Shown: positions 45,425 through 53,692 of the stretch, in pieces
Layout: the number at the start of each line of letters is the position of its first letter
Position numbering within the stretch: position 1 is the first letter of the stretch
Assembly: GCA_018239715.1 (NCBI GenBank)
Contig: JAFEGW010000004.1
Span: 169,799 to 233,798, forward strand
DNA: 64,000 nt
Reading direction: 5' to 3'
Source: Verrucomicrobiota bacterium
Lineage (GTDB): Bacteria > Chlamydiota > Chlamydiia > Chlamydiales > Rhabdochlamydiaceae
Notes under the pieces: generated by a model
Told to the model about the DNA's origin: nothing
The model's input: only the letters and a program-made list of their open reading frames with translations
Database searches by the model: none
Translations under genes and position numbers: made by a program

Positions 45425-45482
45425 GATGATCCTCCCGCTTTATTTTTGAAAAACACTACCAAGACAACCTAAACTTATCTAG

Positions 45483-45575
45483 GACAAATAAAAAGACCTC
45501 CTCTAAAAATCTGGAAACGGAAAGCACTACCTCGAGAAGAATTTCTTCGATAAATCAAGTCGTTCTTCAAAAACT
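45483..45575 (+). pseudogene. Decayed duplicate of the dnaJ 3' end
   Basis: GACAAATAAAAAGACCTCCT at 45483 matches dnaJ 44989 with one change; the match continues, with gaps and substitutions, through AGAAGAATTTCTTCGA and AAGTCGTTCTTCAAAAA to 45575 (dnaJ 45051-45093). Several indels break the frame. It is in the same orientation as dnaJ, ~390 bp beyond its stop. It has no function as a gene. Confidence 0.88.
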
Positions 45576-45637
45576 AATCTTGCACCTAATCTCGAACGGA
45601 ACCTAATATTAATGCCTCTTTTTATACAGGAGGCATT

Positions 45638-46555
45638 ATGAGCACAGTTCCCTCAGCCACTGCACCTTCAGCAACATCTTCATCTTTATGGAATAATAAA
45701 AATTATTTCCTACTCGCCGGTGCCGGCTTGAGCTTAGTCCTCTTTATTGCCTATCGATATTTCTATAGGACTCCTATGGATAAGAGACCTTCACTTGACT
45801 TAACCCAACGTTTGTTAAGAGCTCAATTCCCCCTTAGCGCCAATGTAAACCCGAAGTTCCCCTCTGAGGTCTCAGGAATTATCCGCATTAGTTTGGACAA
45901 CGCAGGCGTTCCCAGAAACAGAAATCCTCTCGAATTCATTTTTATCGAATATACTCGCCAGGGAAAAACCTTCTCTCTGCCTATGACTGTAGCCGGAAAA
46001 GAAGCAGAGGCCTATCTTCGCCATCTACCTTATGGCGAAAAAGTAGAGCTGCGGTTTAAATATGAAAATAACCAAACGGCAGGACTAATCCTAAAGGTCG
46101 ATCAACCCTTTGGTATTTATGAAATTTACATCGATAAAGGAAATTTTAAAGTTGATTCTCATCCCGAAACTCCACCTCAAAAAATGAATGAATTGTCCTT
46201 CCCTGATTGTAATGCCGATAACCCCTTAGCATTATCCATTAATCCTTCAAAACTAGAACCTCTTCGCACAAACTATTCAAGGCCGGAAAACCATTATTAC
46301 TTTGTAAATACCACCCACAAAGTGCATGTATTATTCTTTGAGATTGTAGGACAGGCACTGGTTGGCAACCCACTAGAACTACGACTCGTTGTACCGATAG
46401 CTGTCTTTCCTGGTATAACAGTAACTTTTCCTAGAGGATTTCTTAGAACTTGCTGGGAGCATACATACCGGTCAACCCACGGAAATGAGCCGCCTCGTAA
46501 TCCCAAGCTCTGGATCATGGGGATCCTCGATACTGCAGCTCCCGATCAAAGCTAA
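45638..46555 (+). CDS. Hypothetical membrane-anchored protein, paralogue of 37052-38044
   Basis: 305 aa with AGGAGG 4 nt before ATG. Ser/Thr/Ala-rich head, one hydrophobic helix (~22-42, NYFLLAGAGLSLVLFIAYRY), then beta-rich sequence with FVNTTHKVHVLFFEIVG, matching FINTTRTYQVCILKLQ of the 37-kb gene. Not a recognised family. The large C-terminal part is probably exposed on one side of a membrane. Located just after the dnaJ 3'-end remnant, in the accessory zone. Confidence 0.6.
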   Translation: MSTVPSATAPSATSSSLWNNKNYFLLAGAGLSLVLFIAYRYFYRTPMDKRPSLDLTQRLLRAQFPLSANVNPKFPSEVSGIIRISLDNAGVPRNRNPLEFIFIEYTRQGKTFSLPMTVAGKEAEAYLRHLPYGEKVELRFKYENNQTAGLILKVDQPFGIYEIYIDKGNFKVDSHPETPPQKMNELSFPDCNADNPLALSINPSKLEPLRTNYSRPENHYYFVNTTHKVHVLFFEIVGQALVGNPLELRLVVPIAVFPGITVTFPRGFLRTCWEHTYRSTHGNEPPRNPKLWIMGILDTAAPDQS

Positions 46556-46689
46556 AAACATAGGATGCCTATCTATCAGAAGAGTTTAAGCGTCTTGCAG
46601 CAAAAAATAAATTGAAAGCGCTTTTCTCCTTCGATTTACAAAAAACCTCCTATCGAGGACAATAGCTTCCTTCTCAATCCCGGATAATT

Positions 46690-48054
46690 ATGGAAAACAA
46701 AGTCGCACTTGAAGAAATCGTCTCTCTCTGCAAACGGCGCGGGTTTATCTTTCAAAGCTCCGATATCTACGGGGGCTTGCAAGGGATCTATGACTTTGGC
46801 CCTCTCGGCGTTGAACTCAAAAACAATCTCAAAGCCGCCTGGTGGAAAGCCATGGTCTACGAACGGGACGACATCGAAGGTCTGGATTCTTCTATCATCA
46901 CCCATCGACTGACTCTGAAACATTCCGGACATGAAGACACCTTCTCCGATCCGATGGTCGACTGCCGGAACTGTAAACACCGGATGCGCGCCGATCACGT
47001 TATTGAGGGCAAGTGCGACAAGTGCGGTTCCAAAGATCTCACCGATCCTCGCCCTTTCAACTTAATGCTCCGCACCAATCTCGGTCCCATCGATGACGGC
47101 ACCAGCTTCGGCTATCTCCGCCCTGAGACTGCCCAAGGCATCTTCACGAACTTTAAAAACGTTCTCGATTCCACCTCCCGCAAACTCCCTTTCGGCATTG
47201 CGCAAATCGGCAAAGCTTTCCGCAATGAAGTGACCCCCCGCAATTTTATTTTCCGCGTCCGCGAGTTCGAACAGATGGAACTGGAATTCTTCGTCGAGCC
47301 TGGCACGGACGAAGACTGGCACACCAAGTGGGTAGAAACCCGCCTCGATTGGTGGAAAAAGCAAGGCCTTACTTCCGATAACCTCAAACTCCAGCCTCAA
47401 AAAAAAGACGAACTGGCCCATTATTCGAAAGCAACCACAGACATCCTGTACAGATTCCCGCACGGCTTTGAAGAGCTGGAAGGTGTTGCTAACCGCACCG
47501 ATTTCGATCTCGGCTCCCATTCCAAGTCGCAAGAAGGCTTAAAACTTTTTGCTCAAGTAAAACCCAACCCTGACTCCACCGCTTTTCTCGTGGTCCAAGA
47601 TCTCGAGAAAAAAACGCCTGTAGTTCCTTTTGTTATCGAACCCTCCGCCGGCCTTGATCGCGGTGTCTTAGCAATCCTGACCGAAGCCTACACGAAAGAA
47701 AAGCTCGAAAATGGCGAAAGGATCGTTCTCAAACTCGCAAAGCATCTCTCTCCGATCAAAGTCGCTGTCGTTCCTTTAGCGCGCAACAATGAAAAGATCG
47801 TGTCCAAAGCCAAAGAGATTAAACAGAATCTCCAAAAACTCGGCCTCGGCCGCATGAAATACGAAGACATCGGCAACGTCGGCAAAGCCTACCGGCGGCA
47901 CGACGAAGTCGGCACGCCTCTTTGCATCACAGTGGACTTTGATACGTTTGAAGGAGAAAAAGAGACCGTCACTATTCGCTACCGCGACTCGATGAAGCAA
48001 GACCGCATCGCTGTCGCCGACCTCGAGCAGTTTGTGAAGGATTATTTCGCTTAA
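46690..48054 (+). CDS. glyS: Glycyl-tRNA synthetase, alpha2 (single-chain class II) type
   Basis: 454 aa. Class II core: motif 1 region [15 protein letters not shown], zinc-like insert [20 protein letters not shown] with four Cys, motif 2 [20 protein letters not shown], motif 3 [13 protein letters not shown], and the C-terminal anticodon-binding domain. This is the homodimer type of Gram-positives, archaea and eukaryotes. C. trachomatis instead uses the fused alpha-beta type (~1000 residues), so the chlamydiae differ in this enzyme. A 44-bp copy of its 3' end lies at 51175-51219. Confidence 0.93.
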   Translation: MENKVALEEIVSLCKRRGFIFQSSDIYGGLQGIYDFGPLGVELKNNLKAAWWKAMVYERDDIEGLDSSIITHRLTLKHSGHEDTFSDPMVDCRNCKHRMRADHVIEGKCDKCGSKDLTDPRPFNLMLRTNLGPIDDGTSFGYLRPETAQGIFTNFKNVLDSTSRKLPFGIAQIGKAFRNEVTPRNFIFRVREFEQMELEFFVEPGTDEDWHTKWVETRLDWWKKQGLTSDNLKLQPQKKDELAHYSKATTDILYRFPHGFEELEGVANRTDFDLGSHSKSQEGLKLFAQVKPNPDSTAFLVVQDLEKKTPVVPFVIEPSAGLDRGVLAILTEAYTKEKLENGERIVLKLAKHLSPIKVAVVPLARNNEKIVSKAKEIKQNLQKLGLGRMKYEDIGNVGKAYRRHDEVGTPLCITVDFDTFEGEKETVTIRYRDSMKQDRIAVADLEQFVKDYFA

Positions 48055-48093
48055 TTATTCCGCGAACCCTCTTAAAAAAATCCTGTGGTTATT

Positions 48094-48969
48094 ATGTCGG
48101 TAGAATTACACCAAATAAAATATCGAGAAGAGATTATCCTGCCATTTTTCGATAATCAGATTGAATTGAACTTCAATGGTATACGTTTATTCCAATACGA
48201 CCCAGCAATTAAATTTGTATTAAATATAGAGAGTCAGATCGCTTCATCACCGAGCTATTGGGATAGTTATTTCCAATCTTACCCCGATTTGAACAAGGGC
48301 CATCCAGAAACGTACAGGAGCAATATGATCGTCGTTTTGCTTGCAAGCCTCGGTTATGCTCTTCCTAACTACGTCGACTTTCGCTGTGCAAAGTCTATTC
48401 AAATCCTAGCTTTGAATATTTTGACGGCTGCTGGTTTTGGCATAATGAGAGATTTGCGCTTCAACTATCAATGCATTGAGTATCATACCATCGGTCATTC
48501 AAGGTCACATAAACAACCTTTGAAAACTAACAACCCTCTTGCAAATGGTCTTGTAACAGGGGTTGATTTTGGACTAAACGGAATGGTGATGGGAGTCGGG
48601 TTAGCACTCGCAGCAAGAGTGACTAAATACAATCCTATCACGGCCCATCAAATAGCACCTTATGCCGCCGCTTTAGCAATTCTTTCCTATATCATCACCG
48701 GTATCGTCATTAAAAGGACTGAGAACTTTTTAGCCTCTATGCCAGCTCCCCATGAACGGACAGATCTCTTTAAAGGTGTTATATATCCCTTCTCACGAAC
48801 ATTCCACCCTGTTGATCTTAGAAAAATCCCCGCCGATAAACGTTATATATGGCTTGCATGTCAGCTCTCAAATTATGTGGGTAATTATTTTTTTTTGAGA
48901 GGATCGCTTCTTTTGATGATCGGAGTCGTGGCTGTTCGCTTTTTCCAAAGTTACTACAGAAAGCTCTAA
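48094..48969 (+). CDS. Hypothetical multi-pass membrane protein
   Basis: 291 aa from ATG 48094. About five hydrophobic segments (near SNMIVVLLASLGYALPNY, QILALNILTAAGFGIM, GLNGMVMGVGLALAA, YAAALAILSYIITGIVI and SLLLMIGVVAVRFF) after a ~85-residue polar head. AT-rich coding compared with glyS. No family recognised. It lies inside the segment bracketed by glyS and the 3'-end copy of glyS. Confidence 0.6.
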   Translation: MSVELHQIKYREEIILPFFDNQIELNFNGIRLFQYDPAIKFVLNIESQIASSPSYWDSYFQSYPDLNKGHPETYRSNMIVVLLASLGYALPNYVDFRCAKSIQILALNILTAAGFGIMRDLRFNYQCIEYHTIGHSRSHKQPLKTNNPLANGLVTGVDFGLNGMVMGVGLALAARVTKYNPITAHQIAPYAAALAILSYIITGIVIKRTENFLASMPAPHERTDLFKGVIYPFSRTFHPVDLRKIPADKRYIWLACQLSNYVGNYFFLRGSLLLMIGVVAVRFFQSYYRKL

Positions 48970-48973
48970 CGTT

Positions 48974-49003
48974 CTTAGCGAGCTCTGTTCTGAAACGGTG
49001 GAA
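48974..49003 (+). repeat. 30-bp repeat, copy 1
   Basis: Starts CTTAGCGAGCTCTGTTCTGA and matches 24 of 30 bases with 51215-51244 in the same orientation. The other copy directly follows the glyS 3'-end duplicate, so this sequence probably marks an old junction. Confidence 0.65.
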
Positions 49004-49009
49004 TACTTA

Positions 49010-51040
49010 CTAAGAGATTGATTCAAATATGGTTACACTCATGGGATATAAAGGCTTTAGAGGCATCTTGATTCGATCGCTTCCCTCAGGAGAGCAAATA
49101 ATTTCCTCGGGATTCCTTTCACCCATACTCGATTGAGAGCAAAATAGAGCACGCCAACGAGAGTTTATGGTTAACACTGTATTCTTTTTAGGAACTTTAA
49201 TATCAAACTGGGGAAATTTCTCATCCTCCATGTTAATGACAATCAGCAGTCGTTCAAGATCTGTATACTGAAGAATGGCCATCATAGCCCTGTTCCTTTC
49301 ACCCATATCAAGAATTTCAATTTTACCTTTTCTGAGGGCCTGGCTGCTTTTTCGTATCGCATTGATTTCCCTCACTAACGTTTGCATTTGCTGTACGGGG
49401 GCCGCTTTTGTCGTCCAGTCAAACTTAGATTCGTTATCGAATTTCCTCCTCTCTAAAAACTCGGATCCCATGAATAACATAGGAATGCCTGGTAAAATGA
49501 CATTCAAGCACCAAGCCAATATGGATTTTCGTTTCGCTCTATCCTCGTCAGCAAATAAGTTAGCAAAATAACAGACTTGGTTATCTGGGATAGTTTTAGA
49601 GCATTCATCGTGAGAACCTAATAGGTAATTCACATAAGAGCCTTGTCTTTTTATCGCTCGTTCTAAAAACTCTCTTTCTTGCATGCAAACTCTTGACAAT
49701 ACGGCACGTTGATAATCATAAACGTTCACTTTGCCATGATAGATCCAATTGGCATCCGAGCTCACATCAGTAATGGCTTGCTCAAAAATGATGTGTATTC
49801 TTCTATCTGTATTTTTTCTGATGGTATCTAAAATCCATTTTAAAAAATCTCTCCCTGCCGGCGCACAATCGATGGTCCCGGTAGCATCCAAGCGAAAACC
49901 ATCCGCCTGGTATTCCTCCAAATACATTTGGAGGTTTTGCAAGAAAAAATCTCTCACTTCTTCGCGAGAAAAATCAGGAACACGCCCCCAACCTGATTCG
50001 CTTTCACTAAGAAAATATCCCTTTCCCTCGTTGTGGTCATTAAACTGATAATTCCAGAAAGGGTTTCCATCAAGAGGAAGAGGGGTATGGTTAAATACAA
50101 CATCAAACAAAACCGCCAAACCTAATCCATGTGCTTTATCAACAAAACTTTTCAAGTCTTCTGCTTTTCCGTATTCAGGAGAAACAGAAAAAAGATAAGC
50201 TCCGTCATAATTAAAAGTGGTTTCTTGATCTTTGGAAAAAACATGTGTCGGAAGCAATTGAATAGCTGTAAAATTCAGATCTCTAATATGCCGTAACCAG
50301 TTTTCAGCTCCTTTTATGAATGAAGGATATTGGGGGTCAGAACAAGCAGGAAAATGAAGCTGATAAATAATCAGTTCCTTTGTCTTAGGCAATCGATGGC
50401 GATATGGGGTCCATGGATAGGAATTATCGACGATCACACTTCTGCAGGTACCCAGTATAATTTGGCGACACCGATTAACTTTTTCATATTCCACTGCCCT
50501 TGCGGCCAAATCTGCAAATTCATGGAATCTATTTTCTCGAAATACTTTATAGACGTATTTATTTCCTTGAGCTCCACCTTGAGCGGTGCTCACGAACGCG
50601 CCCCAATAGTCTTTTTGAGAGGGGATTTTTTTTAAGGTAAATTCTTCTCTTCTATTGTTATGATAAATACAAACTCTAACATCATGACTATCTCTCACAT
50701 GAGGAACCCATACAATGAAAAGGGTTCCAAGTGCGTGTCCTGCATTATCCTTTATAACATGGGCACCCAACCTTTGTTTTTGCATAGGTGAAGAAAGCAA
50801 TTGGTGCTCAATTGTAAAATTCAATCGGTGATTGATATCAGAAAGCTGTCGCTGTAAGGGCTGGTTGGATTGTTCAGGCACATGGGGCATATATCCTTCA
50901 ATTCTTTGACGATCGAAGGGGCAAAGCTTATCTCTAGCTAAACATTGAATAATCACATCTTCATTGACAACGTGACGGCATGGGATAAGGGTCACCTCTC
51001 TGATAGTTGATTCAGCAAAAGCAGGTGGTTTTATAGCCAT
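49010..51040 (-). CDS. GH13 glucan enzyme with N-terminal U-box/RING-like module
   Basis: 676 aa from ATG 51040, GGGGG 5-6 nt upstream. Residues ~15-60 read TLIPCRHVVNEDVIIQCLAR then DKLCPFDRQRI: Cys21, His23, Cys33, Cys40 and the CPxxR pattern of U-box/RING E3 modules. A CBM48-like strand region follows (~85-195), then an alpha-amylase barrel with DVVFNHT, nucleophile Asp385 in GFRLDATGTI, acid Glu420 in IIFEQAI and Asp478 in LLGSHDE. It is closest in motifs to branching enzyme (GlgB) or maltooligosyltrehalose hydrolase (TreZ). The catalytic triad is complete. Likely acts on glycogen, perhaps host-side. AT-rich coding suggests transfer. Confidence 0.8.
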   Translation of the reverse strand: MAIKPPAFAESTIREVTLIPCRHVVNEDVIIQCLARDKLCPFDRQRIEGYMPHVPEQSNQPLQRQLSDINHRLNFTIEHQLLSSPMQKQRLGAHVIKDNAGHALGTLFIVWVPHVRDSHDVRVCIYHNNRREEFTLKKIPSQKDYWGAFVSTAQGGAQGNKYVYKVFRENRFHEFADLAARAVEYEKVNRCRQIILGTCRSVIVDNSYPWTPYRHRLPKTKELIIYQLHFPACSDPQYPSFIKGAENWLRHIRDLNFTAIQLLPTHVFSKDQETTFNYDGAYLFSVSPEYGKAEDLKSFVDKAHGLGLAVLFDVVFNHTPLPLDGNPFWNYQFNDHNEGKGYFLSESESGWGRVPDFSREEVRDFFLQNLQMYLEEYQADGFRLDATGTIDCAPAGRDFLKWILDTIRKNTDRRIHIIFEQAITDVSSDANWIYHGKVNVYDYQRAVLSRVCMQEREFLERAIKRQGSYVNYLLGSHDECSKTIPDNQVCYFANLFADEDRAKRKSILAWCLNVILPGIPMLFMGSEFLERRKFDNESKFDWTTKAAPVQQMQTLVREINAIRKSSQALRKGKIEILDMGERNRAMMAILQYTDLERLLIVINMEDEKFPQFDIKVPKKNTVLTINSRWRALFCSQSSMGERNPEEIICSPEGSDRIKMPLKPLYPMSVTIFESIS

Positions 51041-51174
51041 AAACACCCCCTTTAGAATAAAGCTACAAGAAATTCTGCTATTAAATTTTGCTAAGATTTT
51101 CACTTTTAATCAATTAACAAAATCTAAATCTTTGTTTAAAATAAGAAGAATGGCATACCTTCAGAAACTTCTAT

Positions 51175-51219
51175 ATGAAGCAAGACCTCGAGCAGTTTGT
51201 GAAGGATTATTTCGCTTAG
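51175..51219 (+). pseudogene. Partial copy of the glyS 3' end
   Basis: ATGAAGCAAGAC joined directly to CTCGAGCAGTTTGTGAAGGA and the last bases to GCTTAG. All 44 bases equal glyS 47992-48003 plus 48022-48053, with one 18-bp deletion between two GAC repeats. Same orientation, 3.1 kb downstream. The near-identity means a recent event or gene conversion. Confidence 0.92.
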
Positions 51220-51244
51220 CAAGTTCTGTTCTGAGACTGTAAAA
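51215..51244 (+). repeat. 30-bp repeat, copy 2
   Basis: Starts CTTAGCAAGTTCTGTTCTGA at the end of the glyS 3'-end copy; 24 of 30 bases match the copy at 48974-49003. The rest of 51245-51416 has no supported gene. Confidence 0.65.
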
Positions 51245-51416
51245 CAATTGCCGACAACCACAATAAACCCGTTAAACAAACAACTGATCATCGCGATCCA
51301 GTGAGGAGGATTTTTCAAGCCGCGATAAAGTCTAAATCGGTGTTCCTGAAAAGTTGTCATTAGGGCCTTCTTGAGAGAAGTTTTGACCGGCAACAGACTA
51401 AGTTTATATAACTTAT

Positions 51417-52637
51417 TTAATATAGCAGATATTTCTGTCGCTTTTCTAGGAAGGCCTTCCGCTCCTCTTTCTCAAAAGAGACCATCTTCCAGCCCGGATA
51501 TTTCTCCTGTAGAAGAAGGTTAAGAATGTCGGTGTTTCCATTGGCCTTGCAAAAAAGCGCCCGCTTTTTCTCGGGCAGGGCTTTGAGCCGTTTAACCACT
51601 TCCTGAGGATAGAGCGATTTGAGAACGCCCATGATCATGTAGTCGATGGAGACAGGTCTGAACTGTTTAGCATCGGTAATGAGAATACGCACGCCGTGGC
51701 ACTCCTCTCCTTTATAAGGACCGAAATACGGCTTAAAATGAAAAGGCAAGAATTTGACGCCTTTGAGTTTTTGAAGATTGAGGGCTTTCACAAATGCCTT
51801 GGCATCGATCCAAGGAGCTCCGACCACCTTAAAAGGCAGCGTATATCCAATACCAATGCTCACTAGCTGCAGCTCTCCCAGCAGCCCTGTCGCCGGATAA
51901 AAAAACGGCGTATCGGCCTCGGGGATTTGCGGGCTCGTGGGGATCCAGACAAGTCCTGTCTCTTGGAACGTCATCTCCCGCTTCCATCCTTGGAGAGGAA
52001 CGACTTTCAGCCGACATTTCACCCGGTATTCTTCGTTAAAAAATCTAGCCAGCTCGCCGATAGTCATCCCATGGCAGTAAGGGACGTTGACATAGCCTAA
52101 AAAAGACCGGCTATCGTCATGGAGCATAGGTCCATCGACAAGGAGACCGCCCATCGGGTTGGGACGGTCGAGCACCATCACTTCAATCCCTCTCTTGGCC
52201 GCTTCCTCCATCACATAGAAGAGAGTGGTCGCATAGGTATAAGAGCGGCATCCGATCTCTTGGATATCGTAGATAATGACATCGATCCCTTTGAGCATCT
52301 CGGGAGTAGGACGACGATAATTTCCGTGCAGACTATAGCATTGGACTTTGCCCTCTTTTTTATGACCGACATTTTCCGCGGCGTAAGCGACTCCTGTCAG
52401 TCCATGCTCAGGAGAAAAAAGCGCCACAATCTTGAAATCTTTTTCCACCTGCTGCAAAAGCTCCAGTGTGGGCTTTTGTTGTCCATCGACGCCGGTATGA
52501 TTCGTGAGCAAGGCGACTTTTTTCCCCTTCAAATCCAAATACCGCTCTTCTTGGAAAAAAACATCGACTCCTAATTGGATCTTGGGCTCTGCAAATAACA
52601 CTCCCCAAAGCAAGAGACAAAGACTGAGGTATCTCAT
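51417..52637 (-). CDS. namZ: Exo-beta-N-acetylmuramidase NamZ (DUF1343)
   Basis: 406 aa with signal peptide MRYLSLCLLLWGVLFA, so it acts in the periplasm. DUF1343 hallmarks: KVALLTNHTGVD, FSPEHGLTGVAYA, YDIQEIGCRSYTYATTL, VLDRPNPMGG. The family removes terminal MurNAc from peptidoglycan fragments. Its ATG overlaps the stop of the upstream M19 dipeptidase gene (ATGA), so the two form an operon for muropeptide breakdown. This fits a chlamydia with a small amount of peptidoglycan. Confidence 0.88.
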   Translation of the reverse strand: MRYLSLCLLLWGVLFAEPKIQLGVDVFFQEERYLDLKGKKVALLTNHTGVDGQQKPTLELLQQVEKDFKIVALFSPEHGLTGVAYAAENVGHKKEGKVQCYSLHGNYRRPTPEMLKGIDVIIYDIQEIGCRSYTYATTLFYVMEEAAKRGIEVMVLDRPNPMGGLLVDGPMLHDDSRSFLGYVNVPYCHGMTIGELARFFNEEYRVKCRLKVVPLQGWKREMTFQETGLVWIPTSPQIPEADTPFFYPATGLLGELQLVSIGIGYTLPFKVVGAPWIDAKAFVKALNLQKLKGVKFLPFHFKPYFGPYKGEECHGVRILITDAKQFRPVSIDYMIMGVLKSLYPQEVVKRLKALPEKKRALFCKANGNTDILNLLLQEKYPGWKMVSFEKEERKAFLEKRQKYLLY

Positions 52638-53545
52638 GTTAAAAACCTCGCGAGATTTTCATAAGCAATTTTTTCCACGACTGCAGGAGAAAGGTGTTTT
52701 AAGAGAAGCTTCCTCACCTGGGGATAACAAGAAGCATTGTCAAACCCGGGATTGAACATCGGCATCAAATAGTGCAGCTCGGGAGGCAACACTTGGTCTG
52801 CAAAAAAATCGGCTCCAAAGCACATATGATCCAAAATGCCCAGTTTCTCTGCATGTTCCAATTGCCGGATAAAATCCTCCGGTCCCTCTTTTCCTAAAAA
52901 GACCCTCACGAAGTTGAGTCCAATGACTCCTCCTCGAGCTGCGATTTCTTGGGCAATATCATCCGGAAGATTCCTGGGATGAGGAGCAACGGCTCGGAAA
53001 TTCGAATGGCTGGCGACAGTTCCTATAGCTTCATCCAAGATATCTTCTGCCAATCGATCCGAGGTATGGCTTAAATCGACCGCGATCTTGTGGCGAGCCA
53101 TCCATTGAAGCAGCTCGCGTCCTTCAGGCTTAAGGCCCACCTGAGTAGCATTTCCTCCCCCGAATCGATTTTCTCCATTCCACGTTAAACTGATGTAGGC
53201 GATCTTGCCTGCTTTTTTCAGCCAGCTTTCTAACCGCTCTATTCCTTTTTCAAGGGGCTCTTCTTCCTCGCAGAAACTCGAGGCGTTCTCAATAGATAAA
53301 ACGGTTTTAATGTCGCGGCCGAGAACAGGATATTTTCCTGAAAGCTGGAAAAAAATCTCTGCCTGCTTAGAGCCGCTCTTGGCAGATCCTGCTGCCGTTT
53401 TCGTATAAACAGCCAGTGTCTGCAATCGGACGCCGCCAGCCTGAAGCAAAGGAATCGAAGCTCGTGAAATCGGATTGTGAGCTGTATGGCTTTCATCTTC
53501 AGCTAAATAGGAGAGGAGATCGCAGTGGAAATCGGCAACGCGCAT
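52634..53545 (-). CDS. Membrane-dipeptidase-like metallopeptidase (family M19)
   Basis: 303 aa, zinc hydrolase of the renal dipeptidase family. DFHCDLL at residues 4-10 (His-x-Asp), a bridging Glu near SLTWNGENRFGGG, IAVDLSHTSDR, VASHSNFRAVAPHPRN and CFGADFF. It hydrolyses dipeptides, including those with D-residues from peptidoglycan stems. No signal peptide. First gene of the pair with namZ; a homologue, CT138, exists in C. trachomatis. Confidence 0.88.
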   Translation of the reverse strand: MRVADFHCDLLSYLAEDESHTAHNPISRASIPLLQAGGVRLQTLAVYTKTAAGSAKSGSKQAEIFFQLSGKYPVLGRDIKTVLSIENASSFCEEEEPLEKGIERLESWLKKAGKIAYISLTWNGENRFGGGNATQVGLKPEGRELLQWMARHKIAVDLSHTSDRLAEDILDEAIGTVASHSNFRAVAPHPRNLPDDIAQEIAARGGVIGLNFVRVFLGKEGPEDFIRQLEHAEKLGILDHMCFGADFFADQVLPPELHYLMPMFNPGFDNASCYPQVRKLLLKHLSPAVVEKIAYENLARFLT

Positions 53546-53692
53546 AAAATCAAATTATGAGTTTTTTCCAGATAAAATCAAAACCTTCCGTTCAAAGTTT
53601 CGAAATGAGCATGTTAAATATTTTTTAAGCACTACGGACAATCGCTGATTGTTGTAAACTGTAGCTCAACTTTTCAAAATTGGAGAGAACTG

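Noticed and set aside
51136..51393. 85-codon minus-strand open frame
   Set aside because: Half of it is the antisense of the glyS 3'-end copy and the 30-bp repeat; no supported start site. Its first ~40 codons could be a small gene relic but nothing confirms it.
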